Shown here piece by piece: positions 25,897 through 35,822 of a stretch of 64,000 nt of DNA. How positions within the stretch are numbered: the first letter of the stretch is position 1; each line of letters begins with the position of its first letter. The notes beneath the pieces are model-generated. The model was not told the DNA's origin, ran no database searches, and saw nothing but the letters and a program-made list of their open reading frames with translations. Location of the stretch: contig NZ_JAGIBH010000002.1 of NCBI RefSeq assembly GCF_017744445.1, positions 124,001-188,000 on the forward strand, read 5' to 3'. Both the position numbers and the translations under genes were made by a program. The stretch comes from Caulobacter sp. Its GTDB lineage: Bacteria; Pseudomonadota; Alphaproteobacteria; Caulobacterales; Caulobacteraceae.

Positions 25897-26277
25897 TTAG
25901 CGGCAGACGGTCCGCTCGCGGTAGACGCCCTCGTAACGATCGTAGTCGCGCGTGGTCCAGCACTCGCGGTCGCCATAGTACGGACGAGGGGCGTAGCCGT
26001 AGCCATAGCCGTAACGCGGCGGGGGCGGCGGGGCGTAGGCGCGGCGGCCGTAATAGCGATCGTCGTAGTAGCGGTCGCCTCGGTTGCCGTCCGAGATGGC
26101 GGCGCCGACGGCCAGGCCGACAATGCCGGCGGCGACGGCCACGGCGGCGGTGTCGTTGCCGTGACCACGGTGATGACGATAGCGCGGATCGGCCGAGGCG
26201 GTCGTCGCCACGACCAGCGACAGGGCGGCCGCGCCGGCGGCGACCTTGCCGATCGTGCTGAACAGGTTGCGGGCCAT
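25897..26277 (-). CDS. Exported Tyr/Gly-rich protein with glycine-zipper-like segment
   Basis: This 126-residue protein has a signal peptide (ARNLFSTIGKVAAGAAALSL, cleavage after TASA). A hydrophobic glycine-containing stretch (AAVAVAAGIVGLAVGAAISDG) resembles glycine-zipper or 17-kDa antigen segments. A Tyr/Arg/Pro-rich tail follows, with two cysteines near the end (RECWTTRD, RTVCR) that could form a disulfide. It is probably periplasmic or envelope-associated. AAGGAGG precedes the ATG at 26277. The function is unknown; it stands alone with its own terminator. Confidence 0.8.
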   Translation of the reverse strand: MARNLFSTIGKVAAGAAALSLVVATTASADPRYRHHRGHGNDTAAVAVAAGIVGLAVGAAISDGNRGDRYYDDRYYGRRAYAPPPPPRYGYGYGYAPRPYYGDRECWTTRDYDRYEGVYRERTVCR

Positions 26278-26481
26278 GGAGCCCTCCTTGGGTTTCGCTT
26301 CCCGGCGCCCTTCGCGTCGTCCAGCGTCGAAGATGACGATCGGACTTCGTCCCTGAACGGCGCCTGAACGGAGCATTCAACGGACCTATTCAACGATCGG
26401 CGGAACCGGTTTGTTCACCTTTTTGCGCCAGGGTGGTGTCGAACGGGGGTTCCAAGCGACCTCCGCGCTACGGAGATCGCC

Positions 26482-26955
26482 ATGTCCAGCACCGTGTCGT
26501 ACGCCCAAGGCCAGGCCCTGCAGGTCCTGTCGTTCGAGGTTGGCGCCCAGACCTATTGCGTGCCCGTCAGCGCCGTCCGCGAGATCCGCGGCGTCACCCC
26601 GCCAACCCCTCTGCCCGAGGCGCCGCCCTATGTGCGCGGCGTCATCAACCTGCGTGGCCAGGTCATGCCGGTCATCGACCTGTCGTGGCGCCTGGGCAAG
26701 GGCGCGGCGCAGGACGGCGCCCGCCAGGTGATCATCGTGGTCGAGAACCAGAACGACGTCGCCGGCCTGCTGGTCGACGCGGTCTGCGACAGCTTCACCG
26801 TCGAGGCCGAACACATCAACGCCCCGCCGCCCCTGGGCGATGGCGAGGACTCGCCGCTGGTCTCGGCCGTGATCACCTCGGGTGAGGGCGACATGACGGT
26901 CCTGCTGGCCGTCAGCCGTATCCTGCCCGAGCGCCAGATCCAGCTCGCGGCCTAA
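26482..26955 (+). CDS. CheW-domain chemotaxis coupling protein
   Basis: This 157-residue CheW-type adaptor would link chemoreceptors to the kinase CheA. The family pattern is present: VLSFEVGAQTYCVPVSAVRE, IRGVTPPTPLPEAPPYVRGV, INLRGQVMPVIDLSWRLG, and the later VAGLLVDAVCDSF. GGAG precedes the ATG. No che gene adjoins it, so it is an orphan CheW; it may serve one of the several chemotaxis arrays of Caulobacter. Its stop overlaps the stop of the convergent lysR by 4 bases. Confidence 0.92.
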   Translation: MSSTVSYAQGQALQVLSFEVGAQTYCVPVSAVREIRGVTPPTPLPEAPPYVRGVINLRGQVMPVIDLSWRLGKGAAQDGARQVIIVVENQNDVAGLLVDAVCDSFTVEAEHINAPPPLGDGEDSPLVSAVITSGEGDMTVLLAVSRILPERQIQLAA

Positions 26956-27854
26956 ACCGCCACTTCTCCTGCCACCTCGGCGATCAGCGCCCGCAGCCAG
27001 CGGTGCGCGGGATCCTGCCGATAACGCACGTGCCAGCCCATCTGCACCGGGAAGGTCCCCAGATCGACGGGGGCCGGCAGCACCTTGAGCCGTGGATCGC
27101 GCGTCAGATGGCGGCAGATCAGGTTCGGCAAGGTCGCGCAGTAGTCCGTGGCCGCCACCATCTCCGGCACCGCCAGGAAGTGGGTGACCGACACGGCCAC
27201 CTCACGCCTTAGGCCCCGCTGATCCAGCGCCTGGAACAGGCCCGTCCGCATTCGCCCCGGCGGCAGCACGTTGACGTGTTTCAGCCGCTCGTACTGCTCG
27301 CGCGAGAGCGTGTCGCCGATCTCCGGATGATCGGCGCGCACCACGCAGGACAGGCCCTCGTCCATCAGGTGCTGCACGACCAGATTGTCCGGCGGATCGA
27401 CGATGCGCCCCAGCACCATCGCCGTGTCGCCTGACATCACCCCCGTCTCGGTCAGGTCATTGCCGAACGGCATGAGCCGCAGCTTGATGCCCGGCGCCCG
27501 CTCGCGCAGCCGCGTGACGATCGCCGGGGCCAGCACGAACTCGACATAGCTGTTGGGCGCGATGGTGAAGAGGCGCACGGCCTCCCCCGGATCGAAGTCC
27601 TGCTGCCCCAGGATGGCGTCGTCCAGCCGGGCCAGGGCCGCGGCGATCACCGGGGCCAGCTCCTCGGCCATCTGGGTGGGCCGCACGCCGTAGCGCTCGC
27701 GGATGAACAGTGGGTCGCGCATCGTCGTGCGCAGCCGCGCGAGGGCGTTCGACAGGGCCGGCTGGGTGATGCCCAGGCGCTGGGCCGCGCGCGTGACGCT
27801 GCGCTCTTCCATCAGGGCCACGAAGATCGGCAGCAGGTTCAGGTCGTATCGCAT
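26952..27854 (-). CDS. LysR-family regulator (NodD/LeuO-like)
   Basis: This is a 300-residue activator/repressor. The N-terminal HTH reads DLNLLPIFVALMEERSVTRA, AQRLGITQPALSNALARLR. The subgroup wording (DPLFIRERYGVRPTQMAEEL) is that of NodD/LeuO-type LysR proteins. The effector domain follows from about residue 90 to 300. It is divergent from the DJ-1-family gene, with a dyad between them, so the most likely target is the DJ-1 / monooxygenase-fold pair. The co-inducer is unknown. Confidence 0.9.
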   Translation of the reverse strand: MRYDLNLLPIFVALMEERSVTRAAQRLGITQPALSNALARLRTTMRDPLFIRERYGVRPTQMAEELAPVIAAALARLDDAILGQQDFDPGEAVRLFTIAPNSYVEFVLAPAIVTRLRERAPGIKLRLMPFGNDLTETGVMSGDTAMVLGRIVDPPDNLVVQHLMDEGLSCVVRADHPEIGDTLSREQYERLKHVNVLPPGRMRTGLFQALDQRGLRREVAVSVTHFLAVPEMVAATDYCATLPNLICRHLTRDPRLKVLPAPVDLGTFPVQMGWHVRYRQDPAHRWLRALIAEVAGEVAV

Positions 27855-27856
27855 CA

Positions 27857-27877
27857 GATATCAGCCTGATGGATATC
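27857..27877. promoter_or_regulatory. LysR-box candidate
   Basis: GATATC-N9-GATATC at 27857-27877 gives interrupted dyads of the T-N11-A type, located at the lysR start and about 100 bases before the divergent DJ-1-family gene. Confidence 0.5.
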
Positions 27878-27970
27878 CAAGATCACATCAATAAAGTTCT
27901 GGAATACTTGCGTCCGGCGCATGTTTGGTCTGTCCCGAGGGGACGCCAACAACCGGCTCAGGAGGCCAAC

Positions 27971-28768
27971 ATGTCCAAGGGTAAGGTTCTCATCATCGGC
28001 TCGAACGCTACGCAGATCGAGGTGCGCGGCGGCCTGGGCGCCACCGGCCAATATCTGAACGAGACCGTCGTGCCGGCCATGGCGCTGGTCGAGGCCGGCT
28101 ACGAGATCGTGCTGGCCACGCCTACGGGTGCGAAGCCCTACATCGATCCGGCCTCGGACGACGCCGGTCACTTCGACAACGACCAGGCCGCCTATGAGCG
28201 GGGCAAGGCCTTCTACGAGACCGATCCGGCCATGAACCAGCCGCGCACCCTGCGCTCGGTGATCGGCGAGGGTCTGGACAACTTCGTCGGCGTGTTCGTG
28301 CCCGGCGGCCAGGCTCCGGGGGTCGACCTGATGCAGGACGCCGAGACCGGCGTGATCCTGCGCCACTTCCACGACCGTGGTCAGCCGACGGCCCTGCTGT
28401 GCCACGGCCCGATCGCCATCGCCTCGGCCATCGATGACGCCGCCGGCTTCCGCGCCGCCCTGATCGCCGGCGACACCGCCAGGGCCGCGCAGCTGGCCAA
28501 GGGCTGGCCCTATGCCGGCTACAACATGACCATCTTCTCCAACAGCGAAGAGAAGGTCGTCGAGGAGCACATCCTGCACGACAAGCTGTTCTTCAACGTC
28601 GCCGACGCGCTTGAAATCGCCGGCGGCAAGGTGAGCACCAACCCGGTGAACTTCGAGCCGAACGTGATCGAGGACCGCGAGCTGATCACCGGCCAGAACC
28701 CGCGCTCGGACCACCCGCTGGCCGCGACGCTGGTCGCCGCGCTCGACCGGTCGCTGAAGGCGGCCTAA
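27971..28768 (+). CDS. DJ-1/PfpI-superfamily protein
   Basis: This 265-residue protein has a class I glutamine-amidotransferase-like fold. The nucleophile elbow is LLCHGPIAIASA (Cys in CHGP), with the acidic-residue loop VFVPGGQAPGVDL and the N-terminal strand GKVLIIGSNATQIE. It belongs with the chaperone/glyoxalase-III-like or isonitrile-hydratase-like members; activity cannot be decided by eye. AGGAGG precedes the ATG at 27971; the upstream Met lies in the LysR box. It is followed 62 bases later by the ABM-domain gene, probably in one operon under the divergent LysR. Confidence 0.88.
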   Translation: MSKGKVLIIGSNATQIEVRGGLGATGQYLNETVVPAMALVEAGYEIVLATPTGAKPYIDPASDDAGHFDNDQAAYERGKAFYETDPAMNQPRTLRSVIGEGLDNFVGVFVPGGQAPGVDLMQDAETGVILRHFHDRGQPTALLCHGPIAIASAIDDAAGFRAALIAGDTARAAQLAKGWPYAGYNMTIFSNSEEKVVEEHILHDKLFFNVADALEIAGGKVSTNPVNFEPNVIEDRELITGQNPRSDHPLAATLVAALDRSLKAA

Positions 28769-28830
28769 TCCCTGACGGCCTGGGCGGTCGGTACACCGGC
28801 CGCCCGGTCTCTGAACGAGGAACTCCTACG

Positions 28831-29130
28831 ATGTCGAACACCGTGAAGATCGTGGCCATCCTGACCGCCCGCCCGGGCAAGGCGCAAGCGCTGTGGACCC
28901 TGCTGTCCGGCATGGTCGCCCCCAGCCGCGCCGAGCCGGGCAACCTGCGCTGGGACATCTGGCGCGACCAAGCCGACGCGACGCGCTTCGTGCTGGACGA
29001 GCTCTATGTCGACAACGCCGCCGTGGCCGCCCACCGCCAGACGCTGCATTTCCAGGACTATTTCGCGCGCATCAACGACCTGGCAGAGCGGACCGCCTTG
29101 GTCGCCGATCCCGTCGAGGTCGCCGACTAA
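28831..29130 (+). CDS. Antibiotic biosynthesis monooxygenase (ABM) domain protein
   Basis: This 99-residue ferredoxin-like-fold protein begins VKIVAILTARPGKAQALWTL, with SRAEPGNLRWDIWRDQADA, FVLDELYVDNAAVAAHRQT and FQDYFARINDLAE. This is the YgiN/ABM pattern, whose members oxidise quinol-like or aromatic substrates without a prosthetic group, or handle reactive quinones. Its place after a DJ-1 protein and before a zinc alcohol dehydrogenase suggests detoxification of electrophiles, an inference from context. GAGGAACTCC precedes the ATG. Confidence 0.88.
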   Translation: MSNTVKIVAILTARPGKAQALWTLLSGMVAPSRAEPGNLRWDIWRDQADATRFVLDELYVDNAAVAAHRQTLHFQDYFARINDLAERTALVADPVEVAD

Positions 29131-29205
29131 ACATTTGTTCGAATTTCCTCTTCCGCTCGCCCCTCGGCGAACGCTAGTCTCCCGGCAAGTCAAAGGGAGA
29201 GACGC

Positions 29206-30309
29206 ATGAAGGCCGCTGTTCTGCGCGAGGTGGGCAAGCCCCTCGAGATCGAGACCGTGGCCATCGGCAAGCCCGGCCCGCGCGAGGTGCTGATCCGCAC
29301 CAAGGCGGCCGGCGTCTGCCACTCCGACCTGCACTTCATCGAGGGCTCCTACAACCACCCCCTGCCCGCCGTGCTGGGCCACGAGAGCGCCGGCATCGTC
29401 GAGGCGGTTGGCGACGAGGTGCGGACCGTGAAGGTCGGCGACCACGTGATCACCTGCCTCAACCCCTATTGCGGCCACTGCGAGGTCTGCCTGACCGGGC
29501 ACATGAACCTGTGCATCAGCCCCGAGACCAAGCGACCCAAGGACGCCGAGCCCCGGCTGTTCAAGGAAGACCTGGGCGGCGGCGGCAACGGCAAGATGGC
29601 CCAGTTCCTGAACCTGTCGTCCTTCGCCGAGTACATGCTGGTGCACGAGCACGCCTGCGTCGCCATCCGCAAGGACATGCCGTTCGACCGCGCCGCCCTG
29701 ATCGGCTGCTCGGTGATGACGGGGGTCGGCGCGGTGATGCACACCTCCAACGTCCGGCCGGGCGAGACCGTGGCCGTGATCGGCTGCGGCGGCGTGGGCC
29801 TGGCCACCATCAACGGCGCGGCCATCGCTGGGGCCGGACGGATCATCGCCATCGACCGCGTGGCCTCCAAGCTGGAGCTGGCCAAGCAGTTCGGCGCCAC
29901 CGACGTCATCGACGGCTCGGCGGTCGACGATATCGCCAAGGCCGTGGTCGAGCTGACCGGCGGCGGCGTGCACCACAGCTTCGAGGCCATCGGCCTGAAG
30001 GCCACCGCCGAGGCTTCCTTCAAGATGCTGCGCCGGGGCGGCACGGCCAACGTGATCGGCATGATCCCGGTCGGCACCAAGATCGAGCTGCACGGCGTCG
30101 ATTTCCTGGGCGAGCGCCGCATCCAGGGCAGCTATATGGGCTCCAACCGCTTCCCGGTCGACATGCCGCGGCTGGTGGATTTCTACATGCAAGGCCGGCT
30201 GAAGCTGGACGAACTGATCTCGCGCCGGATCAAGCTGGAGGACGTCAACTCGGCGTTCGACGAGCTGAAGCGCGGGGAGCTGGCGCGATCGGTGATCGTG
30301 TTTGACTAA
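29206..30309 (+). CDS. Zinc-dependent alcohol dehydrogenase
   Basis: This 367-residue MDR-superfamily enzyme oxidises an alcohol or reduces an aldehyde with NAD(H). Catalytic zinc ligands are C38 (VCHSDLH) and H59-E60 (VLGHESAG), plus a Cys further on. The structural zinc has the four-Cys lobe CGHCEVCLTGHMNLC. The Rossmann motif is VIGCGGVGLATI. It resembles the class III-related / Zn-ADH group; the substrate is unknown. AAGGGAGAG precedes the ATG. It follows the ABM gene by 75 bases in the same direction. A palindromic element follows. Confidence 0.92.
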   Translation: MKAAVLREVGKPLEIETVAIGKPGPREVLIRTKAAGVCHSDLHFIEGSYNHPLPAVLGHESAGIVEAVGDEVRTVKVGDHVITCLNPYCGHCEVCLTGHMNLCISPETKRPKDAEPRLFKEDLGGGGNGKMAQFLNLSSFAEYMLVHEHACVAIRKDMPFDRAALIGCSVMTGVGAVMHTSNVRPGETVAVIGCGGVGLATINGAAIAGAGRIIAIDRVASKLELAKQFGATDVIDGSAVDDIAKAVVELTGGGVHHSFEAIGLKATAEASFKMLRRGGTANVIGMIPVGTKIELHGVDFLGERRIQGSYMGSNRFPVDMPRLVDFYMQGRLKLDELISRRIKLEDVNSAFDELKRGELARSVIVFD

Positions 30310-30325
30310 CACTCCCTAACCCGTC

Positions 30326-30443
30326 TCCCCGGCGAAAGCCGGGGCCCAGATCGAACACATGAGCGCTTCGGAAGCGGACAGAGCGTTAGGCGCGAACACC
30401 CAAACCTCTCCGGATGAATCTGGGCCCCGGCTTTCGCCGGGGA
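30326..30443. repeat. Intergenic palindromic element, GGCGAAAGCC family (copy 1)
   Basis: The outer arms are TCCCCGGCGAAAGCCGGGGC, extended by CCAGATC, and the mirrored GATTC-like/CTGGGCCCCGGCTTTCGCCG end. The interior carries CCAAACCTCTCCGGATG and a GAATC (GANTC) site at 30416-30420. The same interior word occurs inverted in the copy at 56213. It lies after the adh stop. Confidence 0.8.
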
Positions 30444-30487
30444 AATCGGATAGGGGTTGAGTCTTGGATTGTTTAGGACGCCACCGC

Positions 30488-31759
30488 ATGCTCCGCCCCT
30501 CCCTGCTCGCGCTCGCCGTCGCCCTGGTCGCCCTGCCCGCCTCGGCCGCGGCAGACCCCGCCAAGCTGGTCGCCTCGCCGGCGTTCAAGAAGGCCGTGGC
30601 CAAGCTGGACGCCGACTACGACCGCACGGTCGCCGACATCGTCACCCTGACCGAGATCCCGGCCCCGCCGTTCAAGGAAGAGGCGCGCGCCAAGGCCTAT
30701 CTGGAGATGCTGAAGGCCCACGGCCTGACCAATGTCGAGATGGACGCCGAGGGCAATGTCATGGGCGTGCGCCCTGGCACGGCGACCAAGGGCAAGGGCC
30801 CGTTCGTGGTCATCGCCGCCCACCTGGACACCGTCTTCCCCGAAGGCACGGACGTGAAGGTCAAGCGCGAGGGCACGAAGCTGATGGCCCCCGGCATTGG
30901 CGACGACACCCGGTCCCTGGCTACCCTGCTGGCCTATCTGCGCGCCCTGGACGCGGCGGGCGTCAAGACCAAGAGCGACATTCTGTTCGTCGGCAATGTC
31001 GGCGAGGAAGGCCCCGGCGACCTGCGCGGCACGCGGTTCCTGTTCAACAAGGGTCCGTACAAGGGTCGGATCAGCGCCTTCTTCTCGATGGACGGCTCGG
31101 ACCCGTCGCGGATCGTCGACAAGGGCGTGGGCTCCAAGCGCTATCGCGTCACCTTCAAGGGTCCGGGCGGCCACAGCTACGGCGCGTTCGGCATCGTCAA
31201 TCCGATGGCGGCGATGAGCCAGGCCGTGGTCGACCTCTACGCCGTACAGGCACCGAAGGCCCCGAAGGTGACCTATTCGGCCAGCGTCACGGGCGGCGGC
31301 ACCTCAGTGAACTCGATCCCGAACGCGGTGTTCATGGAGTTCGACATGCGCTCGGAAAGCGCCGCCGAACTGGCCAAGCTGGACCAGACCTTCATCGGCA
31401 TCCTGGACAAGGTCGTCGCCGGCGAGAACGCCGCGCGCGACACCCGCAACGGCAAGATCAGCTACGAGGCCAAGGTGATCGGCGAACGCCCGGCGGGGAA
31501 CACGCCCCAGACGGCGGAGATCGTGAAGCTGACGGCGGGCGCGATCACCGCCCTGGGCTTCACGCCCCAGCACGAGGACAGCTCGACCGACAGCAACGTG
31601 CCGATGAGCCTCGGCATCCCCGCCGTCACCATCGGCGCCGGCGGCAAGGCCGGCCGCGCCCACGCCCTGGACGAATGGATCGACGTCGAGAAGGCCGACA
31701 GCGTGAAGGGGATGCAGGTTGGGCTGGCGGCGTTGTTGGCCGTCGCTGGCGTCAACTGA
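30488..31759 (+). CDS. Exported M20-family metallopeptidase
   Basis: This 423-residue protein has a signal peptide (MLRPSLLALAVALVALPASA). The di-zinc M20 motifs are present: AAHLDTVFPEG (metal His and catalytic Asp), APGIGDDTRSL (bridging Asp), and GNVGEEGPGDLRG (general-base Glu and metal Glu). A dimerisation domain occupies the middle (YRVTFKGPGGHSYGAFG), with the final metal His in KAGRAHALDEW. It is related to peptidase T / carboxypeptidase G2-type enzymes acting on short peptides in the periplasm. The ATG at 30488 is preferred to TTG at 30464 because it starts the signal peptide. Palindromic elements flank it on both sides. Confidence 0.9.
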   Translation: MLRPSLLALAVALVALPASAAADPAKLVASPAFKKAVAKLDADYDRTVADIVTLTEIPAPPFKEEARAKAYLEMLKAHGLTNVEMDAEGNVMGVRPGTATKGKGPFVVIAAHLDTVFPEGTDVKVKREGTKLMAPGIGDDTRSLATLLAYLRALDAAGVKTKSDILFVGNVGEEGPGDLRGTRFLFNKGPYKGRISAFFSMDGSDPSRIVDKGVGSKRYRVTFKGPGGHSYGAFGIVNPMAAMSQAVVDLYAVQAPKAPKVTYSASVTGGGTSVNSIPNAVFMEFDMRSESAAELAKLDQTFIGILDKVVAGENAARDTRNGKISYEAKVIGERPAGNTPQTAEIVKLTAGAITALGFTPQHEDSSTDSNVPMSLGIPAVTIGAGGKAGRAHALDEWIDVEKADSVKGMQVGLAALLAVAGVN

Positions 31760-31766
31760 CTCCCAC

Positions 31767-31877
31767 ACCGCTCATCCCCGCGAAAGCGGGGACCCAAGCC
31801 GAGTCCGAAGATTGGAGTTCGGCCGCGCCAAATCCTGAAGGGCCGCTTGGGTCCCCGCTTTCGCGGGGATGAGCGGT
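31767..31877. repeat. Intergenic palindromic element, CGCGAAAGCG family (copy 1)
   Basis: The arms ACCGCTCATCCCCGCGAAAG / CTTTCGCGGGGATGAGCGGT continue inward with CGGGGACCCAAGC / GCTTGGGTCCCCG. GAGTC (GANTC) occurs at 31801-31805. The right end abuts the EamA stop codon at 31878 exactly. Confidence 0.85.
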
Positions 31878-32813
31878 TTATTGGGGTTTGGCCTGGGGTT
31901 TGCGCGTCACCAGCCAGATCCCCGCGCACACCAGCGCCAGGGCGGCGGCGTTCTTCCAGGCCAGCACCGGCTCATGCAGGAACACCGCCGACAGCAGCAC
32001 CCCGAACACCGGGATCAGGAAGTTGAACACCGCCAGCATGCCGACGGGGTTGTGCTTGATCAGCAGGCTCCACAGCGCGAAAGCGGCCGCCGACAGCGCC
32101 GCCATATAGGCCAGCAGGGTCAGCGACCGCGCGTCGAAGCCGCCCAGATGTCCGCCCGCGACCTCGCCGATCGCCAGCAAGGCCGCCCCGCCGATGGCCA
32201 GCTGCCAGCCCGTCATCACCATCGGGTCGATCGTCCGCGAGATGGCCTTGCCCCAGATCGAGCCCGCGGCCAGCACGGCGGCGGCGATGACCACGAAGCC
32301 TTCGCCCAGCAGGCTGAACTCAAAGTCCAGCCCCTTGCCGCCAAGGTTCACGGCCAGCACGCCGGCGAAGCCCAGCAGGCAGCCGGCGACCTTGCGCGGG
32401 GTCAGGCGGTCGTCCTCGAACAGGAAGTGGGCCAGGATCACGCCGAAGAACGCGCCGGTGGCGTTCATGATCGACGACTTCACGCCGGTGGCGTGGGCCA
32501 GGCCGACATAGAAGAACACGTACTGCACGGTGGTCTGAAACAGGCCCAGGCCGACGATCCGTCCGACCTGATCGCGCGGAATGGCGACGGGCTTGCGATT
32601 GACCAGCGCCAGGACCAGCAGGATCAGCCCCGCTGCCAGGAACCGCCAGCCGGCGAACAGCATCTGCGTCGCCGTGTCGGTCTTGGCCACATGCAGCAGG
32701 GCGTAGCCGGCCTTCACCGCCGGAAACGCGCTGCCCCACAGCAGGCAGCACAGCACGGCCATGCCGATGACGAAACGCTTGTCGCGATAGAGGTCGGCGG
32801 AGGAACTGGACAA
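31878..32813 (-). CDS. EamA/DMT-family transporter
   Basis: This 311-residue inner-membrane protein has ten helices as two EamA repeats (for example VIGMAVLCCLLWGSAFPAVK, LAAGLILLVLALVNR, GFVVIAAAVLAAGSIWGK, FNFLIPVFGVLLSAVFLHE). The family exports metabolites or amino acids; the substrate is unknown. The start appears to be a TTG at 32813, with only a moderate ribosome site; a shorter protein from the Met of VIGMAVL would lose the first helix. The gene ends exactly at the border of a palindromic element that probably serves as terminator for it and the M20 gene. Confidence 0.9.
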   Translation of the reverse strand: MSSSSADLYRDKRFVIGMAVLCCLLWGSAFPAVKAGYALLHVAKTDTATQMLFAGWRFLAAGLILLVLALVNRKPVAIPRDQVGRIVGLGLFQTTVQYVFFYVGLAHATGVKSSIMNATGAFFGVILAHFLFEDDRLTPRKVAGCLLGFAGVLAVNLGGKGLDFEFSLLGEGFVVIAAAVLAAGSIWGKAISRTIDPMVMTGWQLAIGGAALLAIGEVAGGHLGGFDARSLTLLAYMAALSAAAFALWSLLIKHNPVGMLAVFNFLIPVFGVLLSAVFLHEPVLAWKNAAALALVCAGIWLVTRKPQAKPQ

Positions 32814-33060
32814 GCAAGGCGTCTCGAAGGGCGGTCGAAGCGCCGCTTCTAGGGCGCAGGGCGGCGCGCTTCAATCACGACCACAGCCGGGCGTTCATGG
32901 AAATATTCGTTGAACGACTTTGAATAACATCGTTCTTCACGGAGACATTTCGCCGCAGGCTACAAGTCTTCTCAGGCAATCTTCCCAGGGTTGTCACGCT
33001 ACTCAAGCGTCACTGATATCGATGTTCTAGCTTTCGATGTCAGCGAGGGACCTGGTCGCG

Positions 33061-34584
<1,524 letters not shown>

Positions 34585-34588
34585 CCCG

Positions 34589-35773
34589 CTAGCGCTGGAA
34601 CATCATCAGACCCACACGCCACATCCGCTGGAAGTGTTCCTTGAGGAACGCCCGGCGTTCGGCCGGATCGTACCCGGCGAGAACCGGGTCCGCCTCCATT
34701 GCCGCGATCGTTCGCGAACCGTCGCACCAGGGGAAGACAAGCGTCTCGGCCTCGCTCACGGGGAAGCCCGCGGATCCCCGGATGATCAGCCGCTGGCCAT
34801 CCTGCACACCGACCGACGCGTCGGGAAAAGCGCGGGGCCGATACGCCAGGTAGTCATCCCCCTCGAACGACACCCGATGCACACGGTCAGGATGGCGCAG
34901 AATGAACATGTGGCGCATCGCCGTGCCCAGAAGGGCCTCGACCGCCGCCCAGCGATCCTCGTCGGGCAGCGCCTCCAGCCTGGACGCGATGTCCGGCAGG
35001 TGGGCATAGGGCTCGTACCGGGCGTTCTCCATCCACGACTGGAACCCCAGGCCGACGCCTTTGACCCAGTCCATGATCTGCGACACGTCGTAGGCGCGGT
35101 CCTGAGGATGCAGGAACGTATCCACGATCCCCGCGTCATAGCTCAGGTCCGTCGCGCAGCTGCGGTACCACTGCACGGGATGGCCGGGCGGCAGCTTGTC
35201 GAGCAGCGCCCTTACGAAGGCCACGTCCTCGGGGGTCTGGGACACCCCCATGCGCCGAAGCGCGTCCTGCACCAGATAGACGCCGGCGCGGCCGATCGAG
35301 GCGTAGAGCATGATGAACATGGCGCCGTCGGGCGACAGCACCGACTTCAGGGCCGACAGCCCCGAGGCCGGATCGGCCATGTGGTGCAGCACGCCCGTCG
35401 AGACGATCAGGTCGAACGTCCCGCCGATCTTGCCGACGTCACGCAGGTCGCCTTGATAGAGCTCGAGATTTTTCAGGCCGAACGTTTCGCGCAGATAGCG
35501 CTGGTGCCCCAGGCTGGCGTCGGAGATGTCGATGCCGACAACCTGGGAATCCGGGTTCGAGTAGGCGATCACCGAGGCCTGGACGGTGCCGCAACCCGCC
35601 ACCAGGATCCGCGGCGGCGTCGACCGCCCCTCGGGCCAGAACATCGGCCCGAAATACGCAGGGTCGCCGAAGTCGACGTGGCCGGCCTTCATCCTGACAT
35701 CCAGGTCGGCGAAGGCCTCAGGATAGCTATAGGCCGTGTACTGCGCGGCGACGCGAGCGGTGACGTTGTCCAT
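34589..35773 (-). CDS. SAM-dependent class I methyltransferase
   Basis: This is a 394-residue protein. The SAM-binding motif I is ILVAGCGTVQAS, with the acidic residue of motif II in QVVGIDISDASL, then LYQGDLRDVG and the post-motif STGVLHHMADP. The first 50 residues (VAAQYTAYSYPEAFADLDVR) resemble those of methyltransferases with a short PLP-free cap. The C-terminal 150 residues contain a PqqD-like or winged module (PWCDGSRTIAAMEADPVLAG). The substrate is unknown. The ATG at 35773 is chosen for its upstream CAGGCGG. It is convergent with the hybrid kinase gene; only 4 bases separate them. Confidence 0.85.
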   Translation of the reverse strand: MDNVTARVAAQYTAYSYPEAFADLDVRMKAGHVDFGDPAYFGPMFWPEGRSTPPRILVAGCGTVQASVIAYSNPDSQVVGIDISDASLGHQRYLRETFGLKNLELYQGDLRDVGKIGGTFDLIVSTGVLHHMADPASGLSALKSVLSPDGAMFIMLYASIGRAGVYLVQDALRRMGVSQTPEDVAFVRALLDKLPPGHPVQWYRSCATDLSYDAGIVDTFLHPQDRAYDVSQIMDWVKGVGLGFQSWMENARYEPYAHLPDIASRLEALPDEDRWAAVEALLGTAMRHMFILRHPDRVHRVSFEGDDYLAYRPRAFPDASVGVQDGQRLIIRGSAGFPVSEAETLVFPWCDGSRTIAAMEADPVLAGYDPAERRAFLKEHFQRMWRVGLMMFQR

Positions 35774-35822
35774 GCCGCCTGAATAGCCGATCACGCCTAC
35801 CGCGCAACCGCTCTGGCTCGTC

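Noticed and set aside
28765..30312. A 515-codon minus-strand frame opposite the alcohol dehydrogenase
   Set aside because: It is antisense of three well-supported genes, with His/Asp/Val-rich filler sequence.
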